53,036 bases of DNA from Bacteroidota bacterium (GTDB lineage Bacteria > Bacteroidota > Bacteroidia > UBA7662): positions 1 through 53,036 of the forward strand of contig SYHW01000025.1 in assembly GCA_005799065.1 (NCBI GenBank). Direction: 5' to 3'. How positions within the stretch are numbered: position 1 is the first letter of the stretch; each line of letters begins with the position of its first letter. Made by a program: the position numbers and the translations under genes. The notes below the pieces were generated by a model. It had not been told where the DNA came from, did no database searches, and worked only from the letters and a program-made list of their open reading frames with translations. This document shows positions 37,711 through 46,744 of the stretch, piece by piece.

Positions 37711-38067
37711 ATGAGTAATCCTATGAAAATTCGGGTCGATAAATATGATGCTTTTGTGGAAATTAAGTTGGAGGAGGAGCGATTAGACTCTTCTGTCTCA
37801 CCCCGTTTTAAATCGGATCTGGTGATGTTGCATTCCGAGGGATGTGTGAATATGTTGTTGGATCTGTCGGCCGTTTCTTACATTGACTCTTCAGGCTTAA
37901 GCGCCTTGCTCGTGGCCAATCGATTGTGTGCGGGTTCGGGGGGTAAGGTGGTCCTCACAGGACTCACACCCTTTGTAACTGGATTGCTTCAGATATCTCG
38001 CTTAGATACCCTGTTACAGGTGGCTCCTGAATTGGCATTGGGGCGACTCGGATTTCAAAGTGCCTAG
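37711..38067 (+). CDS. STAS-domain anti-sigma-factor antagonist-like protein
   Basis: About 118 residues forming one STAS domain, as in SpoIIAA and RsbV. The motif LDLSAVSYIDSSGLSALLVA contains the Asp-Ser-Ser-Gly with the Ser that is phosphorylated by partner-switching kinases. The final helix (FVTGLLQISRLDTLLQVAPE) is also typical. No kinase, phosphatase or sigma factor gene is near, so its partner is unknown. The frame extends to a GTG at 37684; ATGs at 37711 or 37723 are more likely starts. It stands alone between purC and the T9SS cargo gene. Confidence 0.85.
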   Translation: MSNPMKIRVDKYDAFVEIKLEEERLDSSVSPRFKSDLVMLHSEGCVNMLLDLSAVSYIDSSGLSALLVANRLCAGSGGKVVLTGLTPFVTGLLQISRLDTLLQVAPELALGRLGFQSA

Positions 38068-38112
38068 CAAAATTGATTTAACCCATCCCCCCTGTCGTTC
38101 CTTTTTTTTCGT

Positions 38113-38120
38113 TATATTCG
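38113..38120 (+). promoter_or_regulatory. Possible -7 box of the T9SS cargo gene
   Basis: TATATTCG, one mismatch to TAnnTTTG, 63 bases before the ATG. No -33 element at the right distance. Weak. Confidence 0.3.
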
Positions 38121-38183
38121 CATTCCTAACTCGATTTTCTCACGCTAAACATCCGTATTTCATTTTCACTAACTTTTTTTCTT

Positions 38184-41100
38184 ATGTTCAAAAAAATAAA
38201 TGTACTTCTTATCCTGTCTATTGGTCTTTTGGGTTTTAGCGGTACACTTCGTGCTCAGGCTCCTGTTTTGGCTCTAGGCTCAGTCTCTGGTTGTATTGGC
38301 GATACGGTAAACATTCCGATAAATGTCACCAATTTCACGAACATCAGTGCGGTTTCTCTTGAAATGAATTTCGATTCCTCTGCACTGCGTTATGTGGGAT
38401 TTAACAATTCCGCACTAACAGGAAACCTGATTGTGAACAACCCGAGCACAGGAGGTGTCTCACAGGGTAGGTTATTAGTTTCGTGGTTCAGTCTTACACC
38501 TGCTGTCATTGGCAGCGGTAGTGGTCTAATGATGAATCTTCGATTTGTTGTTCAGTCGGCGCCACCTCGGTCAATTAACTTTAATCTTGCCATTGCAGGA
38601 CAATGTGAACTAGCTGATGTGAATGGAGATGTAATAGCTGGCGTTTTATTTACCAATGGTGGCGTAACGGCTCCTACATCCGTGGCCAGTATCACATCTC
38701 AACCCCAAAGCACTCAGTCTATTGCTTCGGGTTCAAATGCAACATTCAGTGTAGTAGCCAATAATGCCGTCGCATATCAATGGCAGCAATGGACATCAGG
38801 ACAGTGGAATAACATGACATCGTCCTCTACATTTTCAGGAGTGACTTCTAGCGTACTTCAGATTAGTTCGGCCACTCCCGCCCTCAATGGCGCTGTTTTT
38901 AGGGTGGGTGTTCAAGGAGGTTGCCCTGCATTCGTCTTTTCAAATCCTTGTACACTTACTGTTACCCAAGCGGGCAATGTTAATTTGTCTATAGGTACGG
39001 TGGTGGGTTGCCCAGCTGATACTGTGGATGTACCAGTCTCAATTTCTGCTTCTGTTTCTAATGTTGGTGGCCTAAATCTTGGTATAGTATATCCAGCTGG
39101 TCTAACTTTTGTGGGTGTTTCTAATAGGGCATCTGCTCTATCGAGTTTGACCGCAACTTCTGCCTCTCCAGGTTTGGTTAATGCAGCATGGAGTAACGCC
39201 AGCGGCGCTACATTAACGGGCACCTTGTTTAACTTACGTTTCTTTGTCAATAGTTCTTCAAATGCATCGATTAGTTGGGATTTCAACGGAAGTTCTGTAA
39301 CTCAGGTGGGGGGTTCACCGATTACTGCTGCTTTTCTGCCTGGGCAAATCAATAACAATGGTGCGGTCATTACGCAACAGCCTAGTGGCAATAACTTGCT
39401 TCAGCCAGGCGGTAGTACGAGCTTTTCGGCAGCGGCCACAGCCGCTCCAAGCGCTGGTGCTGTATCGTACCTATGGCAAACTAACCTAGGGGGTATTTGG
39501 ACTAACTTAGCCAATGGAGCTCTTTATTCTGGGGTTCAAACAGCCACGTTAAACATATCGAATGCAACGGTGGCACTCAACGCTTCAGAATATCGTGTTG
39601 TCATACGCACAGCAACATGCACATCAGGGGTCAATAGCCAGAGTATAACTTTATCGGTTCAAGCGCCCGCTTTGAGTATATTGAATGCCTCTGGATGCGC
39701 AGGAGATACGATATCTGTGAATTTTAACAACTCGGTTTTGGTGGGAATCAATGACATAGATATTCATGCTCGATATAACACCCAACAACTAAGATTCGTT
39801 GGATTTGCTGGACTGAATAGTCAGTTGGCCAGTGCTACGAGTACAGGAACTAATGGGGTGATTATCCTTTCATGGAGTGGTTTTTCCTCTATTAATCTTT
39901 CACCCGGGGTTTTGTTTCAAGCTCGGTTCATTGCCATTTCATCCGGAACGGTTTCATTCACCGATTCACTAACCTCCGTAACGGGTTCCGCTGGCAGTTT
40001 CCTTCCAGCGCTGACCAATGGTTCAGTTACAGTTTCGGGTGTACAGGCACAATTATCCCAGGGTGATACTGCCTACGTTTGTTCAGGAGCTGCCATTTTG
40101 TTGCAGGCCAACACGGTTAGTGGGATTTCGTATGAGTGGTTTAAAGATGGAATAGCCCAGTCTAACAATACATCTTCTTTATCCGTTGTATTGCCCGGTT
40201 TGTATGTAGTGCGCGTAACGGCGATAGGAAGTACTTGTTCTCCTACTACTGATACGGTACGGGTGCTATCCTCTTCAGCGCCAGTGGCAGGCTTAACAGC
40301 GGGTGGACCAACAACTTTCTGCGCGGGTGGATCCGTTACTTTGTCTGCTAATCCAACGGGTGCCGGTTTTACCTTTCAATGGTTGTTGAACGGCAATGTC
40401 GTGGCTGGAGCAACATCTGCTAACTATGCGGCATCGGCTGCAGGCGCCTATCGTGTGGTGGTCACCAACCTCGGTGGTTGCCGCGATACGTCCTCCATTG
40501 TTTCCTTAAGCGTTCAAGCCCTCCCGGGTGCAGCCATTACTGTGGGTGGACCTACATCATTCTGTGATGGAGGTAGTGTTACGCTTACCGCTACAAGTGG
40601 TGCTAATTTCCAGTATCGTTGGTTGCGTAATGGTGCATACTTTGGAGTAGTAACCCCAACATATGCTGCGAACCAGAGCGGTGTTTATCGTGTTCGGATT
40701 GAGAACACGGCGACAGGTTGTTTCGATACATCAACAGCCATTACTGTTAATGTTAACGCTTTGCCCAATGTAGTGTACGCATCTTCGGGTGCGCTGACGT
40801 TTTGTTCGGGTGATTCGGTTGTGTTTACTACGCAGCCTGGTCCACAAGGCACTCAACGCCAGTGGTTGCGCAACAATCTGCCTGTGGCGGGTGCAACAGG
40901 TCTCACTTTTGTGGCGCGTACGGCCGGTGATTATTCATTGCGCGTGTTCTTCGTGCCAACGGGTTGTGTAGATACGAGTAATGTGTCCACAGTTGTCGTA
41001 AATTCAGCACCACCACGCCCAACCATCACGGTGTCAAATACCCGCGATACATTGTTCTCTTCTGCGGCCACGAATAATCAGTGGTATAAGAATGGAGCAC

Positions 41101-41498
41101 TCATTCCTGGTGCAACGAACCCGACACTGGTACTAACCGGTGCTGGCCTGGGCAATGGTGTATATGCAGTTCGCGTGATTGAAAGCGGATGCAGTTCAGA
41201 TTCATCCAACAACCTCAACATCACCAATGTTTCAGCGTCTGCGTTGAGTGTAGGATCATTAAAGGTGTATCCTAATCCCACAAATGCTCAGGTGCGGATT
41301 TCAGTAGAAGGATTAAACCAAAACGGTGTTTATGTATCCATTCGCAATGCGGTTGGTCAGGTAGTTTGGAATGAGTTCTTTACAAACGGGCAAACTGAGG
41401 CAGCGCTTGATCTTGGTCATCTTCCATCGGGCGTTTATCTCGTAGAAGCGGGCAACGAATCGAATATGTTGATTGAGCGATTGATGATTAAGCGTTAG
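38184..41498 (+). CDS. Secreted modular protein with cohesin-like and Ig-like domains and a T9SS sorting domain
   Basis: 1104 residues. A signal peptide (MFKKINVLLILSIGLLGFSG, cleavage near LRAQA) is followed by three related modules (about 27-165, 270-395, 497-622) that each start with a xxxGCxGDTVxxxVxxxN pattern and contain an xLxFVGFxN turn, as in cohesin domains. Between them lie Ig-like modules with YQWQ/YLWQ cores, then four Ig/PKD-like repeats (about 625-1020) of the FCxGGSVTLxAxxxGxxFQWLxNG type. The C-terminus (LKVYPNPTNAQVRISVEGLN, then GQVVWNEFF and LPSGVYLVE) is a type A T9SS sorting domain. It is exported by Sec, then by T9SS, and attached to the surface or released. Base composition is visibly more AT-rich than its neighbours. 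Ligand unknown; it may be an adhesin or scaffold. Confidence 0.85.
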   Translation: MFKKINVLLILSIGLLGFSGTLRAQAPVLALGSVSGCIGDTVNIPINVTNFTNISAVSLEMNFDSSALRYVGFNNSALTGNLIVNNPSTGGVSQGRLLVSWFSLTPAVIGSGSGLMMNLRFVVQSAPPRSINFNLAIAGQCELADVNGDVIAGVLFTNGGVTAPTSVASITSQPQSTQSIASGSNATFSVVANNAVAYQWQQWTSGQWNNMTSSSTFSGVTSSVLQISSATPALNGAVFRVGVQGGCPAFVFSNPCTLTVTQAGNVNLSIGTVVGCPADTVDVPVSISASVSNVGGLNLGIVYPAGLTFVGVSNRASALSSLTATSASPGLVNAAWSNASGATLTGTLFNLRFFVNSSSNASISWDFNGSSVTQVGGSPITAAFLPGQINNNGAVITQQPSGNNLLQPGGSTSFSAAATAAPSAGAVSYLWQTNLGGIWTNLANGALYSGVQTATLNISNATVALNASEYRVVIRTATCTSGVNSQSITLSVQAPALSILNASGCAGDTISVNFNNSVLVGINDIDIHARYNTQQLRFVGFAGLNSQLASATSTGTNGVIILSWSGFSSINLSPGVLFQARFIAISSGTVSFTDSLTSVTGSAGSFLPALTNGSVTVSGVQAQLSQGDTAYVCSGAAILLQANTVSGISYEWFKDGIAQSNNTSSLSVVLPGLYVVRVTAIGSTCSPTTDTVRVLSSSAPVAGLTAGGPTTFCAGGSVTLSANPTGAGFTFQWLLNGNVVAGATSANYAASAAGAYRVVVTNLGGCRDTSSIVSLSVQALPGAAITVGGPTSFCDGGSVTLTATSGANFQYRWLRNGAYFGVVTPTYAANQSGVYRVRIENTATGCFDTSTAITVNVNALPNVVYASSGALTFCSGDSVVFTTQPGPQGTQRQWLRNNLPVAGATGLTFVARTAGDYSLRVFFVPTGCVDTSNVSTVVVNSAPPRPTITVSNTRDTLFSSAATNNQWYKNGALIPGATNPTLVLTGAGLGNGVYAVRVIESGCSSDSSNNLNITNVSASALSVGSLKVYPNPTNAQVRISVEGLNQNGVYVSIRNAVGQVVWNEFFTNGQTEAALDLGHLPSGVYLVEAGNESNMLIERLMIKR

Positions 41499-41517
41499 TC
41501 CTGAGGATTAAGCGTTA
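41486..41517. repeat. Duplicated 12-base segment at the end of the cargo gene
   Basis: GATTAAGCGTTA occurs at 41486-41497 (covering the last codons and most of the TAG stop) and again at 41506-41517, a 20-base period. It looks like a small local duplication. Confidence 0.8.
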
Positions 41518-41562
41518 ATTAAGCAGTAATTTTTCTAGGATAATTCTTACTAAAATTTCCTT

Positions 41563-41601
41563 AAAACAAAGAGGCGCACCCGGGTGCGCCTCTTTTGTTT
41601 T
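41563..41601. terminator. Bidirectional rho-independent terminator
   Basis: A near-perfect inverted repeat: left arm 41563-41581, right arm 41582-41601, GC core AGGCGCACCC/GGGTGCGCCT with A-rich and T-rich flanks on the two sides, one unpaired base. The T-tract on either strand makes it suited to ending both the plus-strand cargo gene and the minus-strand fabI operon, which converge here. Confidence 0.85.
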
Positions 41602-41698
41602 GAAGTATTTGTTTTTATTCAATCTTCTGAGTTTGACTTATAATTTTCTTCGTTTGCTTAACAATAAAAGAGGATTACATTCATCGATTGAAAACAGA

Positions 41699-42526
41699 TC
41701 AAACCTCGGATGGGCCCATGACAGAGTTCATGATTTCTGTACTTACTCCCGTATTTGAGAATCCACCGTCGTGGAAAATATTCTGCATGGTAATCATTCG
41801 GGTTAAATCTGAAAACATGGCCACGCAGAAGTCGGCACATGAGTCAGCAGATGCATTTCCCAGGGGCGAGATTAAATCGGCATATCGGAAGAATTGATCA
41901 AAGCCCTTTACCCCAGATCCTGCTGTAGTGAAAGTGGGGCTTTGGGAAATGGTATTGATTCTGATTCCATGTGATTTACCGAGGTGATAGCCAAAACTTC
42001 GTCCAATTGACTCCAACAATGCTTTAGCATCTGCCATATCATTATAATCTGGAAAAACTCTCTGAGCTGCGATGTAGGACAACGCCAAAACCGATGCTCC
42101 CTTGGCCAGGGCATGGCAATCCATAGCGGCACGAAGGATCCGGTGAAAAGAAATTGCTGAGATATCGAGGCCCTTGTGGTAATAGTCGTAGTCGATTTCC
42201 GTGTAGTGCTTGCCCTTGCGTACATTGAGCGACATGCCGATAGAATGTAAAACAAAGTCGATCTGTCCGCCCAATATTTCTTGTGAGCGGGTAAACAGTA
42301 CCGATAAATCCTCCATGGAGGTCGCGTCAGCGCCGATGACCTCTGTTTCACACTTTTGTGCCAGTTCTTGGATTTTACCCATTCGAAGTGCCACAGGTGC
42401 ATTGGTGAGTGTAAACCGTGCTCCGGAAGCAAACGCTTTTTCGGCCACGTGCCAGGCAATTGAATCAGGATCCAATGCTCCAAAAATGATTCCTCTTTTA
42501 CCTTTAAGAAGTTGATGTGTGTTCAT
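41699..42526 (-). CDS. fabI: Enoyl-[acyl-carrier-protein] reductase FabI
   Basis: Last reduction step of fatty acid elongation, NADH-dependent. 275 residues, short-chain dehydrogenase fold. The N-terminal cofactor site is LKGKRGIIFGALDPDSIAWH; the middle has DFVLHSIGMSLNVRKG, and the catalytic region has LSYIAAQRVFPDYNDMADAKALLE with the FabI Tyr-x6-Met-x2-Ala-Lys pattern, then GIRINTISQSPTFTTAGSG. Length is slightly above the E. coli enzyme. It follows recN by 5 bases and ends the bamD-rpoZ-coaBC-DUF4835-recN run. Confidence 0.95.
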   Translation of the reverse strand: MNTHQLLKGKRGIIFGALDPDSIAWHVAEKAFASGARFTLTNAPVALRMGKIQELAQKCETEVIGADATSMEDLSVLFTRSQEILGGQIDFVLHSIGMSLNVRKGKHYTEIDYDYYHKGLDISAISFHRILRAAMDCHALAKGASVLALSYIAAQRVFPDYNDMADAKALLESIGRSFGYHLGKSHGIRINTISQSPTFTTAGSGVKGFDQFFRYADLISPLGNASADSCADFCVAMFSDLTRMITMQNIFHDGGFSNTGVSTEIMNSVMGPSEV

Positions 42527-42531
42527 ATCAT

Positions 42532-44208
42532 TTAGTTTAAATAGAGTTTGATTAACGCTTCTGCTTGTTGGCGCGCAGGTTCGCCCGCTTCAGTACCTGC
42601 CATCATACCAGCCAGAACATGAATACGCGCCTCGGTATCCAGGTCTTCGATTACGGAGATCGTTTGATTGCTTGTACTGGATTTTGAGACTTTAAAATGC
42701 CGGTTGGCGGCTGCAGCAATTTGTGGCAAGTGTGTGATGAGAACAATCTGCTGCCGACTGTCTGCCATCTGCTTTAAAAGCCGGCCAATGCCTAATGCTG
42801 TTTGACCGGAAATACCGGTGTCTATTTCGTCGAATACCACGGCAGATGAATCGTTTTGCGGCCTGCAAGCGGTGCGCAGGCACAGGGTGAGCCGCGATAG
42901 TTCTCCACCACTTGCTACCTTTTGTAGCGAAGCCGGTATTTGACCAGGGTTGGCAGTGAACTTAAATTCGACCTGATTGTAGCCAGACGTATCGCCCAAT
43001 AAATCATCCGAACGCTGCATCACCACTTCGAAACGGGCGTTTGTGAAGCCAGAAGAAGGCATAAGATGCTGCATGGCCTGTTCGAGTAGAGGCAGGGCCT
43101 CCGCCCTTTGTTGGTCTAGACTTTGGGCCAATTTCGTGGCCGCCTCCGAGTGCTGATTCGATTTTTCTTTCAACTCCTCCAATGCCTCTAGGTCTTGATT
43201 TGCTAAAACAGAGCTTTGCTCCATCTCCTTAGATTTTTCGATTAATTCAGCTAAGTCTCTGGCTTGATGCTTCAGCAGCAGTTGGTTGATTTTATCGATT
43301 CGGTCCAAAATCGGCTGAGGATCTTCACCTTCAGATGAGAATGAATCCGACCACCTGCCGGCGAGCAAGACCGCTTCTTTCAATGCAGCCACTGCCTGTT
43401 CGTAGTACTCATAGATTTCCTTGCCCTCTTCGCTGAGTTCATAAAAAGGACGAATTTGCCTCTGGAGCAGATTTGTTCGATTAATCAGTCCTTGTTCATG
43501 TCCATCCAGCTCCCATATGGCTTGTTGAAGCGCTTCTTGGATGTTTTTTGATTGTTCAAATAAGCGATGCTGCAATTCAAGTTCAGCCAATTCGCCAGGG
43601 CCTTTTATGCCTATCGACTGAATTTCATCGAGATAGAAATGGTTCAACGCATGATCTCGATGCATTTTGGAAATTTTTTCTTCCAGATCCTTGAGTCTCC
43701 GCTCAGTCCTTTGCCAATCAGCATAGGCGCGCTTATATTGGAGCGCTAATTCGCGACATTGAGCAAATTCATCCAGGTATTCCAGGTGAATGCGGGCAGA
43801 TTTTAATTCGCGGGCATCGTGCTGACCGCAAATATCGATGAGCCAATAACTGATGTCGCGGAGTTGCGTTAATGAGGCCGGCGTGTCCTGGATGAAACAT
43901 CTGCTGCGTGCAGGTGCACTCAATTCGCGCCTCAGTATGATTAAATCAGCGCGCTCAAACCCCTGTTCGTGGAGCCATTCACCGAGATCGGGATCATCAT
44001 TCACAAATTCAGCCTCAATCACACATTTATGATCCGGATCTAGAACAGGTTGGCCATCGTAGCGTTCACCCATCAACAAACCCAATGCCCCCAAAACCAG
44101 TGACTTACCGGCACCGGTTTCGCCAGTAATCACATGCAAACCCGAGCTGAAGTGAATGTCATGGGCGCGAATGATGCCAAAGTTGCGTATGCTGAGGGTT
44201 TTGATCAT
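42532..44208 (-). CDS. recN: DNA repair protein RecN
   Basis: SMC-like ATPase for double-strand break repair. 558 residues. Walker A is GETGAGKS (29-36). Long coiled-coil arms fill about 150-360 (for example RTERRLKDLEEKISKMHRDH and SKEMEQSSVLANQDLEALEE). The ABC signature VASGGELSRLTLCLR and Walker B VVFDEIDTGISGQTA are in the C-terminal head, followed by VLITHLPQIAAAA. It lies 51 bases after the DUF4835 gene and 5 bases before fabI. A TATTGTTG box (44235-44242, minus strand, one mismatch) may give extra transcription. Confidence 0.96.
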   Translation of the reverse strand: MIKTLSIRNFGIIRAHDIHFSSGLHVITGETGAGKSLVLGALGLLMGERYDGQPVLDPDHKCVIEAEFVNDDPDLGEWLHEQGFERADLIILRRELSAPARSRCFIQDTPASLTQLRDISYWLIDICGQHDARELKSARIHLEYLDEFAQCRELALQYKRAYADWQRTERRLKDLEEKISKMHRDHALNHFYLDEIQSIGIKGPGELAELELQHRLFEQSKNIQEALQQAIWELDGHEQGLINRTNLLQRQIRPFYELSEEGKEIYEYYEQAVAALKEAVLLAGRWSDSFSSEGEDPQPILDRIDKINQLLLKHQARDLAELIEKSKEMEQSSVLANQDLEALEELKEKSNQHSEAATKLAQSLDQQRAEALPLLEQAMQHLMPSSGFTNARFEVVMQRSDDLLGDTSGYNQVEFKFTANPGQIPASLQKVASGGELSRLTLCLRTACRPQNDSSAVVFDEIDTGISGQTALGIGRLLKQMADSRQQIVLITHLPQIAAAANRHFKVSKSSTSNQTISVIEDLDTEARIHVLAGMMAGTEAGEPARQQAEALIKLYLN

Positions 44209-44259
44209 GCCTAATGAGGGCGCATTTGCCAGCGCAACAATACGAATGAGAATTGTAAC

Positions 44260-45180
44260 TTATTGATTGATTTTTTGATACTCTTGAGCGTTGAGGGGAT
44301 CCATTTCGGTTAAGAAGTTCAAAACCTTGGCCTTTTCAGCAGGCGTTGCAGGCTGGTAGATTCCTACAATTTCATTCACTTTTCCTTTCAAGAAAAGAGG
44401 CAAGATCACAGAGCCCGGTTTTGACTTGTAGAGTTGGTGAAGTTTTTCAATCGCTTCCGTTGTTTTCATGCGGGCTTGGAACATATTGTCTGGCTTACTC
44501 ATCACATCGAGACCTTGCCGGTGGTAGGTGTATAAAAACTCACGGAAGTTTCGATAACTGCTGTTGGTGAGGTTCTCGTTGAGCCAATACCGATTGCGGA
44601 GGCTTTGGCTTTGCCTCCAACCCATTTCCTGCGCATTCTGGGCATTGTTCACAATTTGCTTCGCTTTTTGATGAAATTCTTGTCCGCCCATCAGCCCAAA
44701 AGTGTCATAATCAAGGCCAAGAACCGTATAGACATAAAAGGCAAGCATGCTTGTGAGGTTGCTTTGGTGCATATTGATGTCGAATTCCAGGGGCTGAAAT
44801 TCGGTGTACTCAAAAATCCAGTCGGGATCTGTATAATTGAGCATTACCGTCGTATATCCCGAGTTAAAAACAGGTCGGTTGCTCTGAATTTGAACGGTAG
44901 CCTTAAACTGATTAACGCTCAGCCGTTCATCGAGTACAATATTCATGCTGAATGAAATCCTTTCCTGGAATTGATAGGTGTCACTAGTCCACTTCCGGTT
45001 GTTCACAAATTCATTGATGGCTGCCTGCATCGACTGATACAACTGCTGATCGGCACCGCCCAGTTTGTTGGCATTCACCATAATTTGGCAGAAAACTTCC
45101 TGGGCTTGTGAAACCCGGGGAAGCCCGGCTAAAACAAACATCAGGCAGAGGAAAAAGGGCCTTATGAGTGGAGATAACAT
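44260..45180 (-). CDS. DUF4835 family protein (PorD-like, T9SS-associated)
   Basis: 306 residues with a clear signal peptide (LIRPFFLCLMFVLAGLPRVSQA). The mature protein matches the Bacteroidota DUF4835 family: starts QEVFCQIMVNANKLGG, has FQERISFSMNIVL, FNSGYTTVMLNYTDPDWIFEY and the Tyr-rich MLAFYVYTVLGLDYDTFG motif. Some databases call the family PorD and link it to type IX secretion; I recall the name but not strong functional evidence, so no symbol is given. Its ATG overlaps the coaBC end by 19 bases, and recN follows. It is predicted to be periplasmic or outer-membrane associated. Confidence 0.85.
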   Translation of the reverse strand: MLSPLIRPFFLCLMFVLAGLPRVSQAQEVFCQIMVNANKLGGADQQLYQSMQAAINEFVNNRKWTSDTYQFQERISFSMNIVLDERLSVNQFKATVQIQSNRPVFNSGYTTVMLNYTDPDWIFEYTEFQPLEFDINMHQSNLTSMLAFYVYTVLGLDYDTFGLMGGQEFHQKAKQIVNNAQNAQEMGWRQSQSLRNRYWLNENLTNSSYRNFREFLYTYHRQGLDVMSKPDNMFQARMKTTEAIEKLHQLYKSKPGSVILPLFLKGKVNEIVGIYQPATPAEKAKVLNFLTEMDPLNAQEYQKINQ

Positions 45181-46397
45181 CTTGTAATGTGTTGAATAAT
45201 TTGGCGGGCAATCTCTATTTTCGGGGCCAACGGAAGCTCGGTATTTCCCTGGTCTGAGAGTAGGGTAACTTGATTGGTGTCCAAACCAAAGCCAGCACCT
45301 GGGTCATTTAAATGGTTTAAAATCAACAGATCACATTGCTTGGTTGATTTTTTACGCGCTGCTTCCGCTAATCCGTCTTCCGTTTCCAGGGCAAATCCAA
45401 CCAAAAATTGATCGGCACGTTTATTCCGTCCGATTTCGGCGAGGATATCCGGATTGGCGACCAAGGCAATCGGGGAAACCCCATCTTGCTTTTTGATCTT
45501 CCCATCTGCTTTATAGGCCGGCCTAAAATCGGCAACAGCAGCACAGAAAATCCCCACATTAAATTGGTCCTGATATTTTTCGACGGCGTGATGCATCTCT
45601 AAGGCGCTTTCGACCGCAACAAACGACTGCAGTCCTTGTGGTGGGCTTAATGAAACAGGACCAGAGATGAGAATGACCTCTGCGCCTTGTTCGAGGAAAG
45701 CCTGGGCCAGCGCATAACCCATTTTGCCTGAGCTGTGGTTGCTGATGTAGCGAACATCATCGATCGCTTCTCGGGTGGGTCCGGCCGTTATGAGAACCTT
45801 CTTACCACGCCAAGTGTCCGAAACTGGGGGTCTAGCCTGATCATTGGTGGACAACCACCATTGCTCTATGGCGTCTACGATTTCTTTGGGTTCACTCATT
45901 CGCCCAACGCCCGATAGTCCGCTCGCAAGGGCACCGCTGGCCGGGCCGAGCATCCTGTGGTTTGGCCTCGACATGAGTTCATTTACATTTCGCGACGTCG
46001 CAGGATGTTTCCACATATCCAAATCCATGGCCGGAGCAAACCAAACCGGACAACGTGCCGATAAATAAACAGCCATGAGCAAATTGTCGCATAAGCCCCC
46101 GGCCATCTTCGCCAAGGTGTGGGCACTGCATGGAGCGATCAGCATGAGATCGGCCCACAAGCCCAGCGCTACATGGTTCACCCATTCGCCTTGGACTGAT
46201 CGAACAAACTCGGTGTATACAGGCCGTTCAGAAAGCGTAGCTAAAGTAAGGGGGGTCACAAAGCCCAATGCATCGGTCGAACACACCACTTGAACCTCAG
46301 CGCCCTTACTTTTAAGCTGCCGAATAATCCAAGTCGCTTTGTAGGCAGCAATACTGCCCGTTATGCCCAACAGTATTTTCCGCCCTGCCCAATCCAT
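45162..46397 (-). CDS. coaBC: Bifunctional phosphopantothenoylcysteine decarboxylase / phosphopantothenate-cysteine ligase
   Basis: Two consecutive steps of coenzyme A synthesis. 411 residues. The N-terminal CoaC flavoprotein domain (about 1-185) has ILLGITGSIAAYKA, APCSAHTLAKMAGGLCDNLL and FAPAMDLDMW; the CoaB domain (about 195-400) has LITAGPTREAIDDVRYISNH, SSGKMGYALAQAF and CAAVADFRPA. Both parts are complete. It is 3 bases after rpoZ and overlaps the DUF4835 gene by 19 bases, so it is in an operon with both. Confidence 0.96.
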   Translation of the reverse strand: MDWAGRKILLGITGSIAAYKATWIIRQLKSKGAEVQVVCSTDALGFVTPLTLATLSERPVYTEFVRSVQGEWVNHVALGLWADLMLIAPCSAHTLAKMAGGLCDNLLMAVYLSARCPVWFAPAMDLDMWKHPATSRNVNELMSRPNHRMLGPASGALASGLSGVGRMSEPKEIVDAIEQWWLSTNDQARPPVSDTWRGKKVLITAGPTREAIDDVRYISNHSSGKMGYALAQAFLEQGAEVILISGPVSLSPPQGLQSFVAVESALEMHHAVEKYQDQFNVGIFCAAVADFRPAYKADGKIKKQDGVSPIALVANPDILAEIGRNKRADQFLVGFALETEDGLAEAARKKSTKQCDLLILNHLNDPGAGFGLDTNQVTLLSDQGNTELPLAPKIEIARQIIQHITRCYLHS

Positions 46398-46400
46398 ACT

Positions 46401-46715
46401 TTAATAGCCTCTTTTCTCGCGCTCAGGATTTCGGTGGAAGAGCTTTCCCTGTTCAAACTCATCGAGTGCTTGAAGGGTAGGCTTGGGCATGCGCTCGTAT
46501 TGGCGCGATAATTCGATCTGCTCCTTGTTTTCATACACTTCCTCCAGACTGTCTACAGGGGGTGTGAACTCGGCTAGCTTTTCGGTTAACTCCTCTTTGA
46601 TTTTGGAGGCAACCTGGTTGCTGCGCTTGCTCAAAATTGCGACCGATTCATAGATGTTGCCGGTTGGTTCATTGAGCGCTTTGATGTCGCGGGTTTCGGT
46701 GGTGTTACTGGCCAT
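46401..46715 (-). CDS. rpoZ: DNA-directed RNA polymerase omega subunit (Bacteroidota type)
   Basis: About 104 residues from MASN (ATG 46715; ATG 46724 gives three more). The core NIYESVAILSKRSNQVASKIKEEL corresponds to the omega helix that wraps the beta-prime tail (compare the RxxQ/AxxRAxQ pattern of E. coli omega), and the C-terminal part is acidic with a basic tail. Small proteins of this type next to bamD and coaBC are annotated as RpoZ in Bacteroidota. It assists RNA polymerase assembly. Gap of 29 bases to bamD and 3 bases to coaBC. Confidence 0.85.
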   Translation of the reverse strand: MASNTTETRDIKALNEPTGNIYESVAILSKRSNQVASKIKEELTEKLAEFTPPVDSLEEVYENKEQIELSRQYERMPKPTLQALDEFEQGKLFHRNPEREKRGY

Positions 46716-46744
46716 GATATACATATTAAAGTTGAAGGTATGAT

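Noticed and set aside
41602..41698. tRNA or small RNA in the fabI-cargo gap
   Set aside because: AT-rich sequence with no cloverleaf or second hairpin beyond the terminator.
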